Part shown: one piece after another, positions 17,561 through 25,539 of the stretch | Layout: each line of letters begins with the position of its first letter | Position numbering within the stretch: position 1 is the first letter of the stretch | Assembly: GCF_001982635.1 (NCBI RefSeq) | Contig: NZ_MKFI01000004.1 | Span: forward strand, 551,609 to 615,608 | Direction: 5' to 3' | DNA length: 64,000 bases | Source: Bradyrhizobium mercantei | Lineage (GTDB): Bacteria > Pseudomonadota > Alphaproteobacteria > Rhizobiales > Xanthobacteraceae | Notes under the pieces: model-generated | The model's input: only the letters and a program-made list of their open reading frames with translations | What the model was told of the DNA's origin: nothing | Database searches by the model: none | Made by a program: the position numbers and the translations under genes

Positions 17561-17722
17561 TCCCTTCTCCCCCGTGGCGCGAAGCGCCGGATGAGGGGTT
17601 CTCTCCGCAGATGAACTCGCGGAGAGAGACCCCTCACCCGGCTTCATCTCGCTTCGCTCGATTGCGCCACCCTCTCCCACATCCGCCTTCGCCAAGGCTA
17701 CGGCGGACATGAGGGGAGAGGG
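17561..17722. repeat. Dispersed palindromic repeat, family B-like
   Basis: Imperfect inverted repeat from TTCTCCCCCGTGGCGCGAAG to ATGAGGGGAGAGGG, with an inner pair around CTCTCCGCAGATGAACTCGC and GAGAGAGACCCCTCACCCGG. It resembles the repeats at 5426-5558 and 45908-46061 but is more diverged. It occupies the left part of the 436-bp gap after the hydrolase. Confidence 0.7.
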
Positions 17723-17822
17723 TGCATCTTGCCTGTAGCTAGCAAAGTGCGAGATCCCCTCCAAGGTGAGCGTCCCCAAAAATATCGAAAACAACCCCAT
17801 GCAAAGGTGCCGGGCGGCCGCC

Positions 17823-17950
17823 GGCACTCGGACAAGTAAGTTGACGTGCCGGGCAAATCAGTGATATATTCTATTATTCAGAAATATTGCGTAATGATCG
17901 GCGCCTATGCAACAGACTAGCCAGGCGTGTAATGATATGCCCACAGCAGG
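17823..17950. repeat. Direct repeat, left copy
   Basis: About 130 bp that recurs in the same orientation at 22773-22905. Shared blocks include CTCGGACAAGT, TTGACGTG, CGGGCAAATCAG, TATATTCTATTATTC, GCGCCT and GCAACAGAC. It is AT-richer than its surroundings and non-coding. The TTGACG followed downstream by TATATT could also serve as an outward promoter. The two copies bracket the lysR-to-MFS block. Confidence 0.85.
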
Positions 17951-17977
17951 TCGCTCGAGTACGATGTAAGTTTCTCT

Positions 17978-18919
17978 TTAGCCGCGCGGCAGCAAGCGCA
18001 GTTGGGCATGTGGCCAGAGACCACGATCGACCAGGGTGCGGACGACGTCCGTCATCGTCTCCATCACAACTGTTGTCGCGCGCGATGCCGGCCGGTCCGA
18101 TGCGCGCGCAGTGAAGCGTGTCAGATGCATGCCGTGAATGGGTGTCGCTCGGAGCAGCCCGCTGTCGATGTCCTGCTTGATCGGCGCTGCGAAATGGGCG
18201 GTGAACAACTCGCCGCGCAAAATGATGCGTTTTGCCACTTCCAGGGATTGGACCTCGACCTTGGGCGTCAGGAGTACGCCGGCTTGCGCAGCGGCCATCT
18301 CGACGATTTCCCGGACCCCCGATCGAGCCACACCAGCCATCACGAGCGAGAGCGAAGGCAGGGTCCTCACATCGACCGGTCCGCTCGGGAAGAGCGCATT
18401 ATCGGCACGGCCGATCAGGCAAATCTGCTCATCCATCAACTTCGTGGTGACGAGGTTCGGTTGTTCTACATCCGGGCCATTCAGGATCGCCAGATCAACC
18501 GTTCCGTGCAGGAGTCGCTCCTGTAACGAGTCGGTGAAGTCCTCGACGATCTGCAATTGGACCCCCGGATACCGGTCACCGATTGCTTCAAAAAGGGGCG
18601 GGGCGAGAGTCAAGGCCAGCCCGGGCGACATGCCGAGTGCGACAGGCCCGCGAGGATCCCCCTGGGTCGCTGCGACATCAATCCGGACCTGCTCGAGATA
18701 GCGCAGGATGAAGGCGGCACGGTCCGACAAGAGCATTGCGGCCTCGGTCGGCGCCGCGCCCCGTGGATGGCGCTCGAACAGCTGCACGCCCAGCTCCTCC
18801 TCGAGAAGCTTTATCTGTCGGCTCAAGGCCGGTTGCGCGATGTGCAGGCTCGCTGCGGCCCGGCCGAAATGCCCGTGCTGGGCAATAGCTGCGAAATAGC
18901 GGAGCTGACGAACGTCCAT
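17978..18919 (-). CDS. LysR-family transcriptional regulator
   Basis: 313-residue LysR regulator. The N-terminal HTH is LRYFAAIAQHGHFGRAAASL followed by QPALSRQIKLLEEELG, and a periplasmic-binding-like effector domain covers about residues 90-300. The start at 18919 gives MDVRQLRYF, the usual beginning; an upstream ATG would extend into the control region. It is divergent from the cupin gene, with two LysR-type sites between them, so it probably controls the cupin-hydrolase-reductase-MFS genes and itself. Confidence 0.93.
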   Translation of the reverse strand: MDVRQLRYFAAIAQHGHFGRAAASLHIAQPALSRQIKLLEEELGVQLFERHPRGAAPTEAAMLLSDRAAFILRYLEQVRIDVAATQGDPRGPVALGMSPGLALTLAPPLFEAIGDRYPGVQLQIVEDFTDSLQERLLHGTVDLAILNGPDVEQPNLVTTKLMDEQICLIGRADNALFPSGPVDVRTLPSLSLVMAGVARSGVREIVEMAAAQAGVLLTPKVEVQSLEVAKRIILRGELFTAHFAAPIKQDIDSGLLRATPIHGMHLTRFTARASDRPASRATTVVMETMTDVVRTLVDRGLWPHAQLRLLPRG

Positions 18920-18924
18920 TCCGA

Positions 18925-18937
18925 TAACCGATCGGTA
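18925..18937. promoter_or_regulatory. LysR-type T-N11-A site next to lysR start
   Basis: T at 18925 and A at 18937 flank the perfect palindrome ACCGATCGGT (18927-18936). The site is 6 bp upstream of the lysR start codon, a position that fits autorepression. Confidence 0.5.
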
Positions 18938-18952
18938 TGAAGAGTGTCGAAA

Positions 18953-18972
18953 ATTGATATTTGTGTATCGAT
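18953..18972. promoter_or_regulatory. Second candidate LysR-type site in divergent region
   Basis: Imperfect inverted repeat ATTGATAT (18953-18960) and GTATCGAT (18965-18972), 6 of 8 positions paired, with the AT-rich centre typical of LysR boxes. It is 84 bp upstream of the cupin start and could be the activating site. Confidence 0.4.
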
Positions 18973-19055
18973 CCCCGGTCAATCAAGTTGTCGCTGCGGG
19001 CAACCAGATGACTCCCTCGATGATCGAGACGGAGTCCAACCGGAGAGAGTTAGCC

Positions 19056-19619
19056 GTGCAGATTTCCAAGGAAGATATGGAAGCCACCCGCGTCGCCCGC
19101 TGGGGCGCCGTCAAGCCCTATGGAGAAGCGTTCGTCGAGAACCGCATCCCGGGCCACGAGAAGAATCTCTACAAGATCATCAATCGCGGGGTGCTCGAGA
19201 ACAAGGGCGCCCAGCCGGCCATCCAGGGCGAGCATCGCTTCGGCGTCTCGATGATCGAAGTGCCGCCGGGGTCAGGTGCGGGTCTCCATTCCCACGTCAC
19301 CGAGGAGGTGTTCTGCCCGCTCAACGGTCGCATGATCGTGATCTTCGGGGATGAGGGCGAGCACGCCATCGAGCTCAACCCGTGGGATGTGATCTCGGTG
19401 CCGCCGGGCGTCATGCGGGGCTTCCGCAACCCGAATGCCGGGAGTCTCGTGATCTATTCCGTTGTGGGCGGCAACGACACCGAGGTGGGCCGGATCACCT
19501 GGCATCCCGAGGTGCTCGACAAGGCACGCGATACAGGGCTGCTGCGCGACGACAGCGGGTACATCATTCCCGACAACGGTTCGCCCGCGACCACGACGCA
19601 TCAGCGCGCCGGTACCTGA
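19056..19619 (+). CDS. Cupin-domain protein
   Basis: Single-domain cupin, 187 residues. Motif 1 is GLHSHVTEEVFCPLNGRM (two His and Glu as metal ligands). Motif 2 is SVPPGVMRGFRNPN, in which the usual metal-binding His is replaced by Arg, so metal binding may be altered. The GTG start at 19056 was chosen because GGAGAGAG lies about 7 bases before it; upstream ATGs lack a good ribosome site. It is first in a four-gene run with a hydrolase, a flavin reductase-like protein and an MFS carrier. The substrate is unknown; an aromatic or hydroxy-acid oxygenase or isomerase is possible. Confidence 0.8.
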   Translation: MQISKEDMEATRVARWGAVKPYGEAFVENRIPGHEKNLYKIINRGVLENKGAQPAIQGEHRFGVSMIEVPPGSGAGLHSHVTEEVFCPLNGRMIVIFGDEGEHAIELNPWDVISVPPGVMRGFRNPNAGSLVIYSVVGGNDTEVGRITWHPEVLDKARDTGLLRDDSGYIIPDNGSPATTTHQRAGT

Positions 19620-19632
19620 CCGGACCGATCCG

Positions 19633-20424
19633 ATGTGCGCGGCGCTGACCATGGCTGGTACCCTTACCTTCTCCGCGAATGAGATCTCGGCCGAGCCGGT
19701 ATGGGAAGAGCGGCGGTTTATCGCCTCTCGTGCAGGGCGAACCATCCCGGGCGTGCTCTGGCTGCCGATCCAGGCCGAACCGGTTGCAGCACTGGTTCTC
19801 GTCCAGCATGGCGGATCGGGCAGCAAGCACGATCCGTCCGTGCTGGAAAGCGCGTCGGCCCTGGTATCGGCCGGCATGGCGGTGGCAGCGATCGACGGAC
19901 CGATCCATGGCGAGCGCCGTCGGGCACCAGCGGACAAGGCGGCGTTGCTGGCCGAATTCATCGCCTACTGGCGCGAGACGCCGCAGATCGAGGACTATGC
20001 GCAGGACTGGATTCATGTCCTGAACGGATTGCTCGACCTGCCGGTGCTGCGCTCCGCCCGGGTCGGATGGCTCGGGCTCTCGATGGGCACGGCGTACGGC
20101 CTGGAGGTGCTGGCTCGCCAACCGGCGATCGAGGCAGCGGTGATCGGCAAATGGTCGTCGCAATATCTGCATGGAACAGCGCTCGTCGCGGCCGCGGAGC
20201 ATGTGTCGGCATCGGTGCTCTTTATCCAGCATTGGGATGACGAGATTTTCGACCGCAGCGGAACGCTCGAATTGTTCGATCGGATCGCAGCGGCGGACAA
20301 GCGGCTCTACGTCTATCCCGGCAGCCATTCTGGCCGGAGCCGGGAGGAATTGGACGCGTCGCAGGCCCATCTAGCCCGCCTGGTCCGGCCACGGAACGGG
20401 CTGCCGAGGAGGCATGAATCATGA
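19633..20424 (+). CDS. Alpha/beta hydrolase (dienelactone-hydrolase-like)
   Basis: 263-residue hydrolase. HGGSGSKHD is the oxyanion region, GLSMGTAYG holds the nucleophile Ser, HWDDE the likely acid, and GSHSGRS the His. The segment IDGPIHGERR after the second strand recalls dienelactone or acetyl esterase families. An ATG six codons later (19651) is an alternative start. The stop overlaps the next gene as ATGA, showing coupling to the flavin reductase-like protein. Confidence 0.82.
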   Translation: MCAALTMAGTLTFSANEISAEPVWEERRFIASRAGRTIPGVLWLPIQAEPVAALVLVQHGGSGSKHDPSVLESASALVSAGMAVAAIDGPIHGERRRAPADKAALLAEFIAYWRETPQIEDYAQDWIHVLNGLLDLPVLRSARVGWLGLSMGTAYGLEVLARQPAIEAAVIGKWSSQYLHGTALVAAAEHVSASVLFIQHWDDEIFDRSGTLELFDRIAAADKRLYVYPGSHSGRSREELDASQAHLARLVRPRNGLPRRHES

Positions 20425-21074
20425 AGAGACTGACACCTGCGGATCTCGACCCGCGAAGCGTATATTTCCTGATGACCTCGCTGGTCGTGCCGAGGCCGAT
20501 CGCCTGGGTCTCGACAGTGTCGAGCACTGGCAAGTGCAATCTGGCGCCCTACAGCCATTTCAACAATTGCTCTGCCAATCCGCCGATCGTCCAGTTCGTC
20601 TCGAACGGCGAGAAGGACACGCTGCGTAACGTCAAGGCTACCGGCGAGTTCGTGGTGAACGTCGTGTCGGACCACCTGAAGCAGGCAATGCGTATCACCG
20701 CTGCAAACTGGCCCAGCGATGTCGATGAGTTCAAGATTGCGGGACTCGAGCAAGCCCGCAGCAGCATGGTGGCGCCGCCCCGTGTGGCCAGTGCGCGCGC
20801 CGCGCTTGAATGCCGGGTCCGCCAGATCCTGCCGATGGGAGAAGGCAATATGGTCTTCGGCGACGTCCTCTGTTTTCACGTATCGCCAAATATTCTCGTA
20901 GACGGCCGGATCGATTCTGAGCTGCTGCAGCCGGTCGGAAAGCTCGCTGGTGCCAATTACTCGACCGTCCACCGTGTCGAACGGCTCGACTTGCCCGTCG
21001 ATCATGCGAAAGCGGTCGCCGATTACGGGGCATCCTGGGGCAACGCAGCGTCGCAGCCGCCTGCTATCGCCTGA
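20421..21074 (+). CDS. Flavin reductase-like FMN-binding protein
   Basis: 217-residue protein of the flavin reductase/DIM6-NTAB family. It has LVVPRPIAWVSTV at the FMN-binding strand, NLAPYSHFNNCSANPPIVQF, and DTLRNVKATGEFVVNVV. Such proteins either supply reduced FMN to a monooxygenase or act as stand-alone FMN enzymes. No partner monooxygenase lies in the block, which favours a stand-alone or moonlighting role. It overlaps the upstream hydrolase by ATGA. Confidence 0.88.
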   Translation: MKRLTPADLDPRSVYFLMTSLVVPRPIAWVSTVSSTGKCNLAPYSHFNNCSANPPIVQFVSNGEKDTLRNVKATGEFVVNVVSDHLKQAMRITAANWPSDVDEFKIAGLEQARSSMVAPPRVASARAALECRVRQILPMGEGNMVFGDVLCFHVSPNILVDGRIDSELLQPVGKLAGANYSTVHRVERLDLPVDHAKAVADYGASWGNAASQPPAIA

Positions 21075-21148
21075 GCCCGCAAGACGAGACGAAGCCGACG
21101 GCTGCGGTGCATGGAAACCGTGCCGCGGGGGGAGGAGTAGTGACCGAT

Positions 21149-22669
21149 ATGGCCCAGTCCCGTTTTGGCAGGAGGAAATACAGCCATTCCGCCGCCCCAA
21201 AGACACCGGCGGCGATCCGCTCGGCTCAGTCGCGCGCATACCAGGGGCTGACGACATCATTCGCGCAATGGTGGCTCGTCATCTGCCTGACATTGCTGTC
21301 AATGCTGGCGATGATCGACAAGAACGTCATCGCGCTGATGGTCCTGCCGATCCAACAGGATCTCGGAATCTCCAGAACGGAGATCGGCCTGGCGATCGGC
21401 GCGGCCTTTGCGATCGGGAATCTCGGTTTTGGCGCGGCGGCCGGTTGGATGGCCGACCGGTTCAACCGTCGGGCCGTGATCGCAGTGGCCGTGATCATAT
21501 GGTCGGCAATGGCGGCGTCCTGCGGCCTTGCCGTCGGCTTCGCGACCCTGTTCGTGGCACGCATCGGCGTCGGCGTCTCTGAAAGCCTCATCCCGCCCTC
21601 GGCCTATTCGCTGATCTATGACGGGGTGGCGGAAGAGCGCAGGGGCCGGGCCTTCGGGCTCTACGCCATGTCCGGCCTGCTGGGCACGGGGCTCGCGTTC
21701 CTGCTGGGCGGTGTGCTCATGCAGCTGATCTCGAACGGCCTCCTCGCCGATGTGCCGCTCCTGGCCGCGCGTGCGCCCTGGTCTTCGGCGCTTGTCCTGT
21801 CCGGCCTTCTCGGCCTCCCGCTCGTGCTGCTGCTGGCGAGCTTTGCTGAACCGGCGCGCCTTGGCCAGGGCCCGGCGAGAGGAACGACCTATGCGGACGT
21901 CTTCCGCATCTGCCGGACGGAGCGCGCAATCTTCCTGCCGCTTGCGCTTTTTTCCATCACTCAGGCGATGCTCGCGCAATCGCTGCAGACCTGGACGCCG
22001 GCAATCGTCGCGCTGCGCTTCCAGATGTCGCCGGCACAGATCGGCCCGGCGCTCGGCCTGCTGCTGATGGTCATCGGGCCGACCGGCCTCAGCTTCGCGG
22101 GCTTTGCCATGGATCGGTTCGAGCGCCGTCAGGTTCCCGGCGCCGCCGCAGTCGCCGTCCTGTTCGCGATCCTGTTGCTGGCCGTGGTGCCCTTTCATCC
22201 CCTGGCCCGGACGCCGCTTCAATTCTGGGTTCTCCAGGGTGTCATCCTGCTGGCGATCAGCACCTATCTGGCCGTGACCGCGACGATCGTCGCGCAAATC
22301 GCCCCGAGCCAGTCTATCGGCAAGCTGATGGCGCTGTTCCTCGTCGGCCAGGGATTGTTAGGGGCAGGACTGGCGCCTGGGCTCACGGGCTTCGTCAGCG
22401 ATCATCTGTTCGCTGGCGCCGCGATGCCGCTGGCTGTCGGCATGAGCGTCGTCCATGCGGTGTTGGCACTCGCATCGCTGGCATCGGCCGTTGTCCTCTT
22501 CGTGCGATGCAGGGCGCGGCGTCGGTACATGACCTGCGACGCTAGACCAGCGTCGCGCCCGATACTCAACGTTTTCACGGTATTGCCGGACGCATCCGAG
22601 CCGCTTTCGAGCGCCATCTCATGTCCGACCCCAACACGATCTACTCAGTCATACTTCTTGAAACGTTAG
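21149..22669 (+). CDS. MFS transporter
   Basis: 506-residue major facilitator with about 12 hydrophobic segments. Family motifs are GWMADRFNRR after helix 2 and GFAMDRFERRQ between helices 8 and 9. The acidic FLTMLAMIDKNV-like helix 1 (LLSMLAMIDKNVIALM) resembles sugar-acid or aromatic-acid carriers. ATG 21149 follows GGAGGAG (21131-21137) at 11 bases; GTG 21140 is too close to it. About 45 polar residues at the C-terminus extend past the last helix and run up to the right direct-repeat region, so the natural end may have been altered. Confidence 0.88.
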   Translation: MAQSRFGRRKYSHSAAPKTPAAIRSAQSRAYQGLTTSFAQWWLVICLTLLSMLAMIDKNVIALMVLPIQQDLGISRTEIGLAIGAAFAIGNLGFGAAAGWMADRFNRRAVIAVAVIIWSAMAASCGLAVGFATLFVARIGVGVSESLIPPSAYSLIYDGVAEERRGRAFGLYAMSGLLGTGLAFLLGGVLMQLISNGLLADVPLLAARAPWSSALVLSGLLGLPLVLLLASFAEPARLGQGPARGTTYADVFRICRTERAIFLPLALFSITQAMLAQSLQTWTPAIVALRFQMSPAQIGPALGLLLMVIGPTGLSFAGFAMDRFERRQVPGAAAVAVLFAILLLAVVPFHPLARTPLQFWVLQGVILLAISTYLAVTATIVAQIAPSQSIGKLMALFLVGQGLLGAGLAPGLTGFVSDHLFAGAAMPLAVGMSVVHAVLALASLASAVVLFVRCRARRRYMTCDARPASRPILNVFTVLPDASEPLSSAISCPTPTRSTQSYFLKR

Positions 22670-22772
22670 GCGACCGCCTGCATCCGCACGCGAACTCATA
22701 TGTCGAGAAGGTGGCCGAGCATGGGGTGGTGGAGCTCCCTATGCCATTCCGGGCTTGCCGAAGCGCGTCGTC

Positions 22773-22905
22773 GGCGCTCGGACAAGTCACTTGACGTGTC
22801 GGGCAAATCAGCGAATATATTCTATTATTCCGAAATTTTTGCGAAAGCCGCGGCGCCTGCGCAACAGACGTTTGCCGGGCCCAGGCTGTGAAAATGCGGA
22901 CACAG
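22773..22905. repeat. Direct repeat, right copy
   Basis: Right-hand partner of 17823-17950 in the same orientation, with shared blocks CTCGGACAAGT, TTGACGTG, CGGGCAAATCAG and TATATTCTATTATTC. It occupies most of the 272-bp gap between the MFS gene and the converging exported hydrolase gene. Confidence 0.85.
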
Positions 22906-22941
22906 CCTGGACCAAGCGTCATCGATCGTGATGATCAGCCA

Positions 22942-23700
22942 TCACTTCGTCTGATTTGCAGCAGTCTCGATGACCTCTGCGACCTTCGCCGGCTGCGAGA
23001 GAAAGACGGCATGGCTTGCCTTCACTTCGGTGACCTTGGCGCCCGATCGTTGATACATCCAGCGCTGAAGCTGAGGGCTCACCATATGATCCTCGGTGGT
23101 CAGGATGGCGTAGCTGGGCTTGGTTCGCCACGCCGCCACGGAGACCTGTGCTCCCACCGCCTTCTCCGCGAGTTGCTGCTGCGAGTCCGCCATGAATTGC
23201 GCTTCGGACGCCGGGACGTCCGCGGCAAAGGTTTGATGGAATCTTTCCGGCGGAAGGAGGAAATACTTCTGGGGCGCACGCATCGCGTCGTTCGGCGGGG
23301 CGAACTTCGACAGCAGTTGACCGCTGGCTTCGCCCGCATCGGGCTGCAGGGCCGCCACATAGACAAGCGACTTGACCTTGGGGTCAGCACCTGCCGCCGT
23401 GATCACGGAACCGCCATAGCTGTGGCCGACCAGCACGACAGGACCGTTCTGTTGATCGATGATGCGCTTGGCGGCATCGACGTCTTCTGCGAGGCCAGTC
23501 AGCGGCTCCTGGACGATCGTCACATGGAACCCATCCCTGGTGAGGATGTCGTGGACAGCTCGCCAGCCTGAGCCATCGACCAGTGCGCCATGGACAATGA
23601 CGATGTTCTTCACTGACGGGCTTGGGTCGGCATGAGCCATCGTCGTTCCACCGACGGCAAGAGTGAGAGCAACGGCGAACTTCTTTCCTAGCGTGGGCAT
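22942..23700 (-). CDS. Exported alpha/beta hydrolase
   Basis: 252-residue esterase-type hydrolase with a signal peptide (KKFAVALTLAVGGTTMAHA, cleavage after AHA). HGALVDGSGW is the oxyanion loop, the nucleophile is in GHSYGGS, and TTEDHMV and the His in KASHAVFL complete the triad. The PDAGEASGQLL and LQRWMYQRS parts recall the salicylate-esterase/methylesterase-like group common in soil bacteria. It is divergent from a GlxA-like regulator 100 bp away, which may control it. Confidence 0.88.
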   Translation of the reverse strand: MPTLGKKFAVALTLAVGGTTMAHADPSPSVKNIVIVHGALVDGSGWRAVHDILTRDGFHVTIVQEPLTGLAEDVDAAKRIIDQQNGPVVLVGHSYGGSVITAAGADPKVKSLVYVAALQPDAGEASGQLLSKFAPPNDAMRAPQKYFLLPPERFHQTFAADVPASEAQFMADSQQQLAEKAVGAQVSVAAWRTKPSYAILTTEDHMVSPQLQRWMYQRSGAKVTEVKASHAVFLSQPAKVAEVIETAANQTK

Positions 23701-23800
23701 TTCGGTCTCCGGGGTTGGTTGTTTGAACCGGCCCTCGCTTTACAAATCGCGGCATCGCGCAGATAGTGGCACGATTGACAGTTTTGATGCTGATCTGGCC

Positions 23801-24763
23801 ATGAAAATCTCCATACTCGCGCTCGAGGGGATGTTCGACACCGGTCTCACGACGGTGCTCGACGCCCTGGGAATGGCCAACACGCTCGCAGAGTGGACGG
23901 GAATGCCGACGCCCGGCTTCGACGTCACTCTGGTCGGCGTGCGGCCCGAAGTGCGCACTGCGCTCGGACTACAAGTGCCCGTGCGCCCAATCGCCGACAC
24001 GCCCGTCCCCGACTGGGTCATCGTGCCGGCGCTTGCCAGCATCGTGCCGGAGCTGCTCCTGCCCACGCTCGGGCACGACGACATCATCGATGCACTCGGC
24101 GCCTTGCGTTCCTGGCACACGGCCGGCACCCGCCTTGCGGCGGCCTGTACCGGCACCTTCGTGCTGGCCGAGAGCGGTCTGCTCGCCGGGCGCCGGGCCA
24201 CGACGACATGGTGGCTCTCGCCGGTGTTCAGGCAACGCTATCCGGACGTCGGACTGGATGCGCATCGCATCGTCGTGCCCAGTGACGGCATGGTGACGGC
24301 AGGTGCCGCCCTCAGTCATCTCGACCTTGCGCTCTGGCTGATCCGGAACAACAGCCCCGAGCTTGCCGCGCTGGTCGCCAAGTATCTGGTCTTCGATACG
24401 AGACTGTCCCAATCGTCCTACATGATCTCCGATCAACTCATCCATTCCGATGCGCTGGTTGAGCGTTTCGACCGTTTTGTGCGCGAGCGCCTGGACTCGA
24501 CACTCGCGCTCGATGCGATCGCCGAAGCGCTCGGGACCAGCAAGCGGACATTGTCACGACGTCTTGATGCGGTGCTGGGCAAGACGCCGCTCGAACACAT
24601 TCAGGATCTGCGGATCGAGCGCGCCGTTCATTTGCTGAAAACCAGCCAACACAGCGTCGACCGGATCGCGGCGCAAGTTGGCTACGCGGACGGTGTGACG
24701 CTTCGCACGCTGCTGCGCCGGCGGCTTGGAAAAGGGATACGCGAGCTGCGGCCTCGCGAGTAA
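23801..24763 (+). CDS. GlxA-type AraC regulator (DJ-1/PfpI + AraC domains)
   Basis: 320 residues. The N-terminal DJ-1/PfpI-like domain (about 1-185) has AAACTGTFVLAESGLL around the nucleophile-elbow Cys. The C-terminal AraC DNA-binding part (about 215-315) has LDAIAEALGTSKRTLSRRLD and VDRIAAQVGYADGVTLRTLLRR as its two HTHs. ATG 23801 gives MKISILALEG, the normal family start. It is probably a ligand-responsive regulator of the divergent hydrolase gene. Confidence 0.9.
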   Translation: MKISILALEGMFDTGLTTVLDALGMANTLAEWTGMPTPGFDVTLVGVRPEVRTALGLQVPVRPIADTPVPDWVIVPALASIVPELLLPTLGHDDIIDALGALRSWHTAGTRLAAACTGTFVLAESGLLAGRRATTTWWLSPVFRQRYPDVGLDAHRIVVPSDGMVTAGAALSHLDLALWLIRNNSPELAALVAKYLVFDTRLSQSSYMISDQLIHSDALVERFDRFVRERLDSTLALDAIAEALGTSKRTLSRRLDAVLGKTPLEHIQDLRIERAVHLLKTSQHSVDRIAAQVGYADGVTLRTLLRRRLGKGIRELRPRE

Positions 24764-24853
24764 TCCCGCGCGGCGCCACGCGAAGGCGGCAACGGCTCTC
24801 CGCCCGGGATGACGTTGCAGCCATCCAATTTGCGCGTTGATGTGCGTCTTCGC

Positions 24854-25417
24854 TCATAGCGATGCCAAGGCGTCGCGGACGCTTGCCAAAATCTCGTCGG
24901 AAAACCGGGGGTCGTCCACGGCGCGCGCCAAAATGACCGCCCCAACGGCCGCCGACAAAACATGGATCGCGTTGCGGCGCGCGATGCCTTTGCGCTTCCA
25001 CCGAAACCGGCTAACCATCCCATCGAGGATGTGCTTCACGCCCTGAGTGAAGGGCTTGCGCGCCGCAGAGCTGCGGGCGATCTCCGGCCCCAGCGCCGCC
25101 ATGGGGCAGCCGTCTTGCGCATGATTGCGATGCGCTCGGCCCAAATAGCTGTCGAGGAAAGCCTGCTTTGCATCGCTTGTATTCGTCGCCAGAGCGTAGA
25201 TGCGGCTGTTCGCTTGCGCGAATGCGCGTTCCACGGCTTCGGTTTGCAGCGCGTCCTTGGAGGTGAAGTGAGCATAGAAGGCGCCATGCGTCAGCCCGGC
25301 GGCTTCCATGATTTCGGCAACGCCGGCCCCGTCAAAGCCGCGCTCGCGAAACAGCCGCGCGGCTTCCTTCAGGATCCTCTCATGCTTTTTGGCCGTCTCG
25401 CTCGCGGGATAGCGCAT
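24854..25417 (-). CDS. TetR-family regulator (NemR-like)
   Basis: 187-residue TetR repressor; the HTH is FDGAGVAEIMEAAGLTHGAFYAHF, with a longer C-terminal ligand domain. A Cys in AQDGCPMAALGPEIAR is typical of the C-terminal domain family seen in NemR-like regulators that sense electrophiles. ATG 25417 gives MRYPASETAKKHERIL; the start further upstream would run through the promoter. It is divergent from an old yellow enzyme gene, with two palindromes between, fitting a repressor/target pair. Confidence 0.9.
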   Translation of the reverse strand: MRYPASETAKKHERILKEAARLFRERGFDGAGVAEIMEAAGLTHGAFYAHFTSKDALQTEAVERAFAQANSRIYALATNTSDAKQAFLDSYLGRAHRNHAQDGCPMAALGPEIARSSAARKPFTQGVKHILDGMVSRFRWKRKGIARRNAIHVLSAAVGAVILARAVDDPRFSDEILASVRDALASL

Positions 25418-25473
25418 TGTTCCGACCTCACTGTTCCGTCCATGAAACATCAATAGCTCTCTTGACATTAAAT

Positions 25474-25487
25474 ATGATGACCATCAT
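25474..25487. promoter_or_regulatory. TetR operator, box 1
   Basis: ATGATGACCATCAT, arms ATGATG and CATCAT with a 2-base centre. It begins 7 bp after a TTGACA hexamer (25462-25467) and so overlaps the probable promoter of the oxidoreductase gene. Confidence 0.7.
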
Positions 25488-25499
25488 GTTTAGGCAAGC

Positions 25500-25513
25500 A
25501 TGATGATCATCAT
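25500..25513. promoter_or_regulatory. TetR operator, box 2
   Basis: Perfect palindrome ATGATGATCATCAT, the same arms as box 1 and 26 bp from it centre to centre. The paired arrangement suggests two TetR dimers bound on nearby faces of the helix. Confidence 0.75.
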
Positions 25514-25539
25514 ATAACATCTGGACGAAGGAATTGGCC

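Noticed and set aside
17823..17950. Possible CRISPR or riboswitch in the AT-rich repeat regions
   Set aside because: Only two copies far apart, no short regular repeats with spacers and no conserved aptamer features that I recognise.
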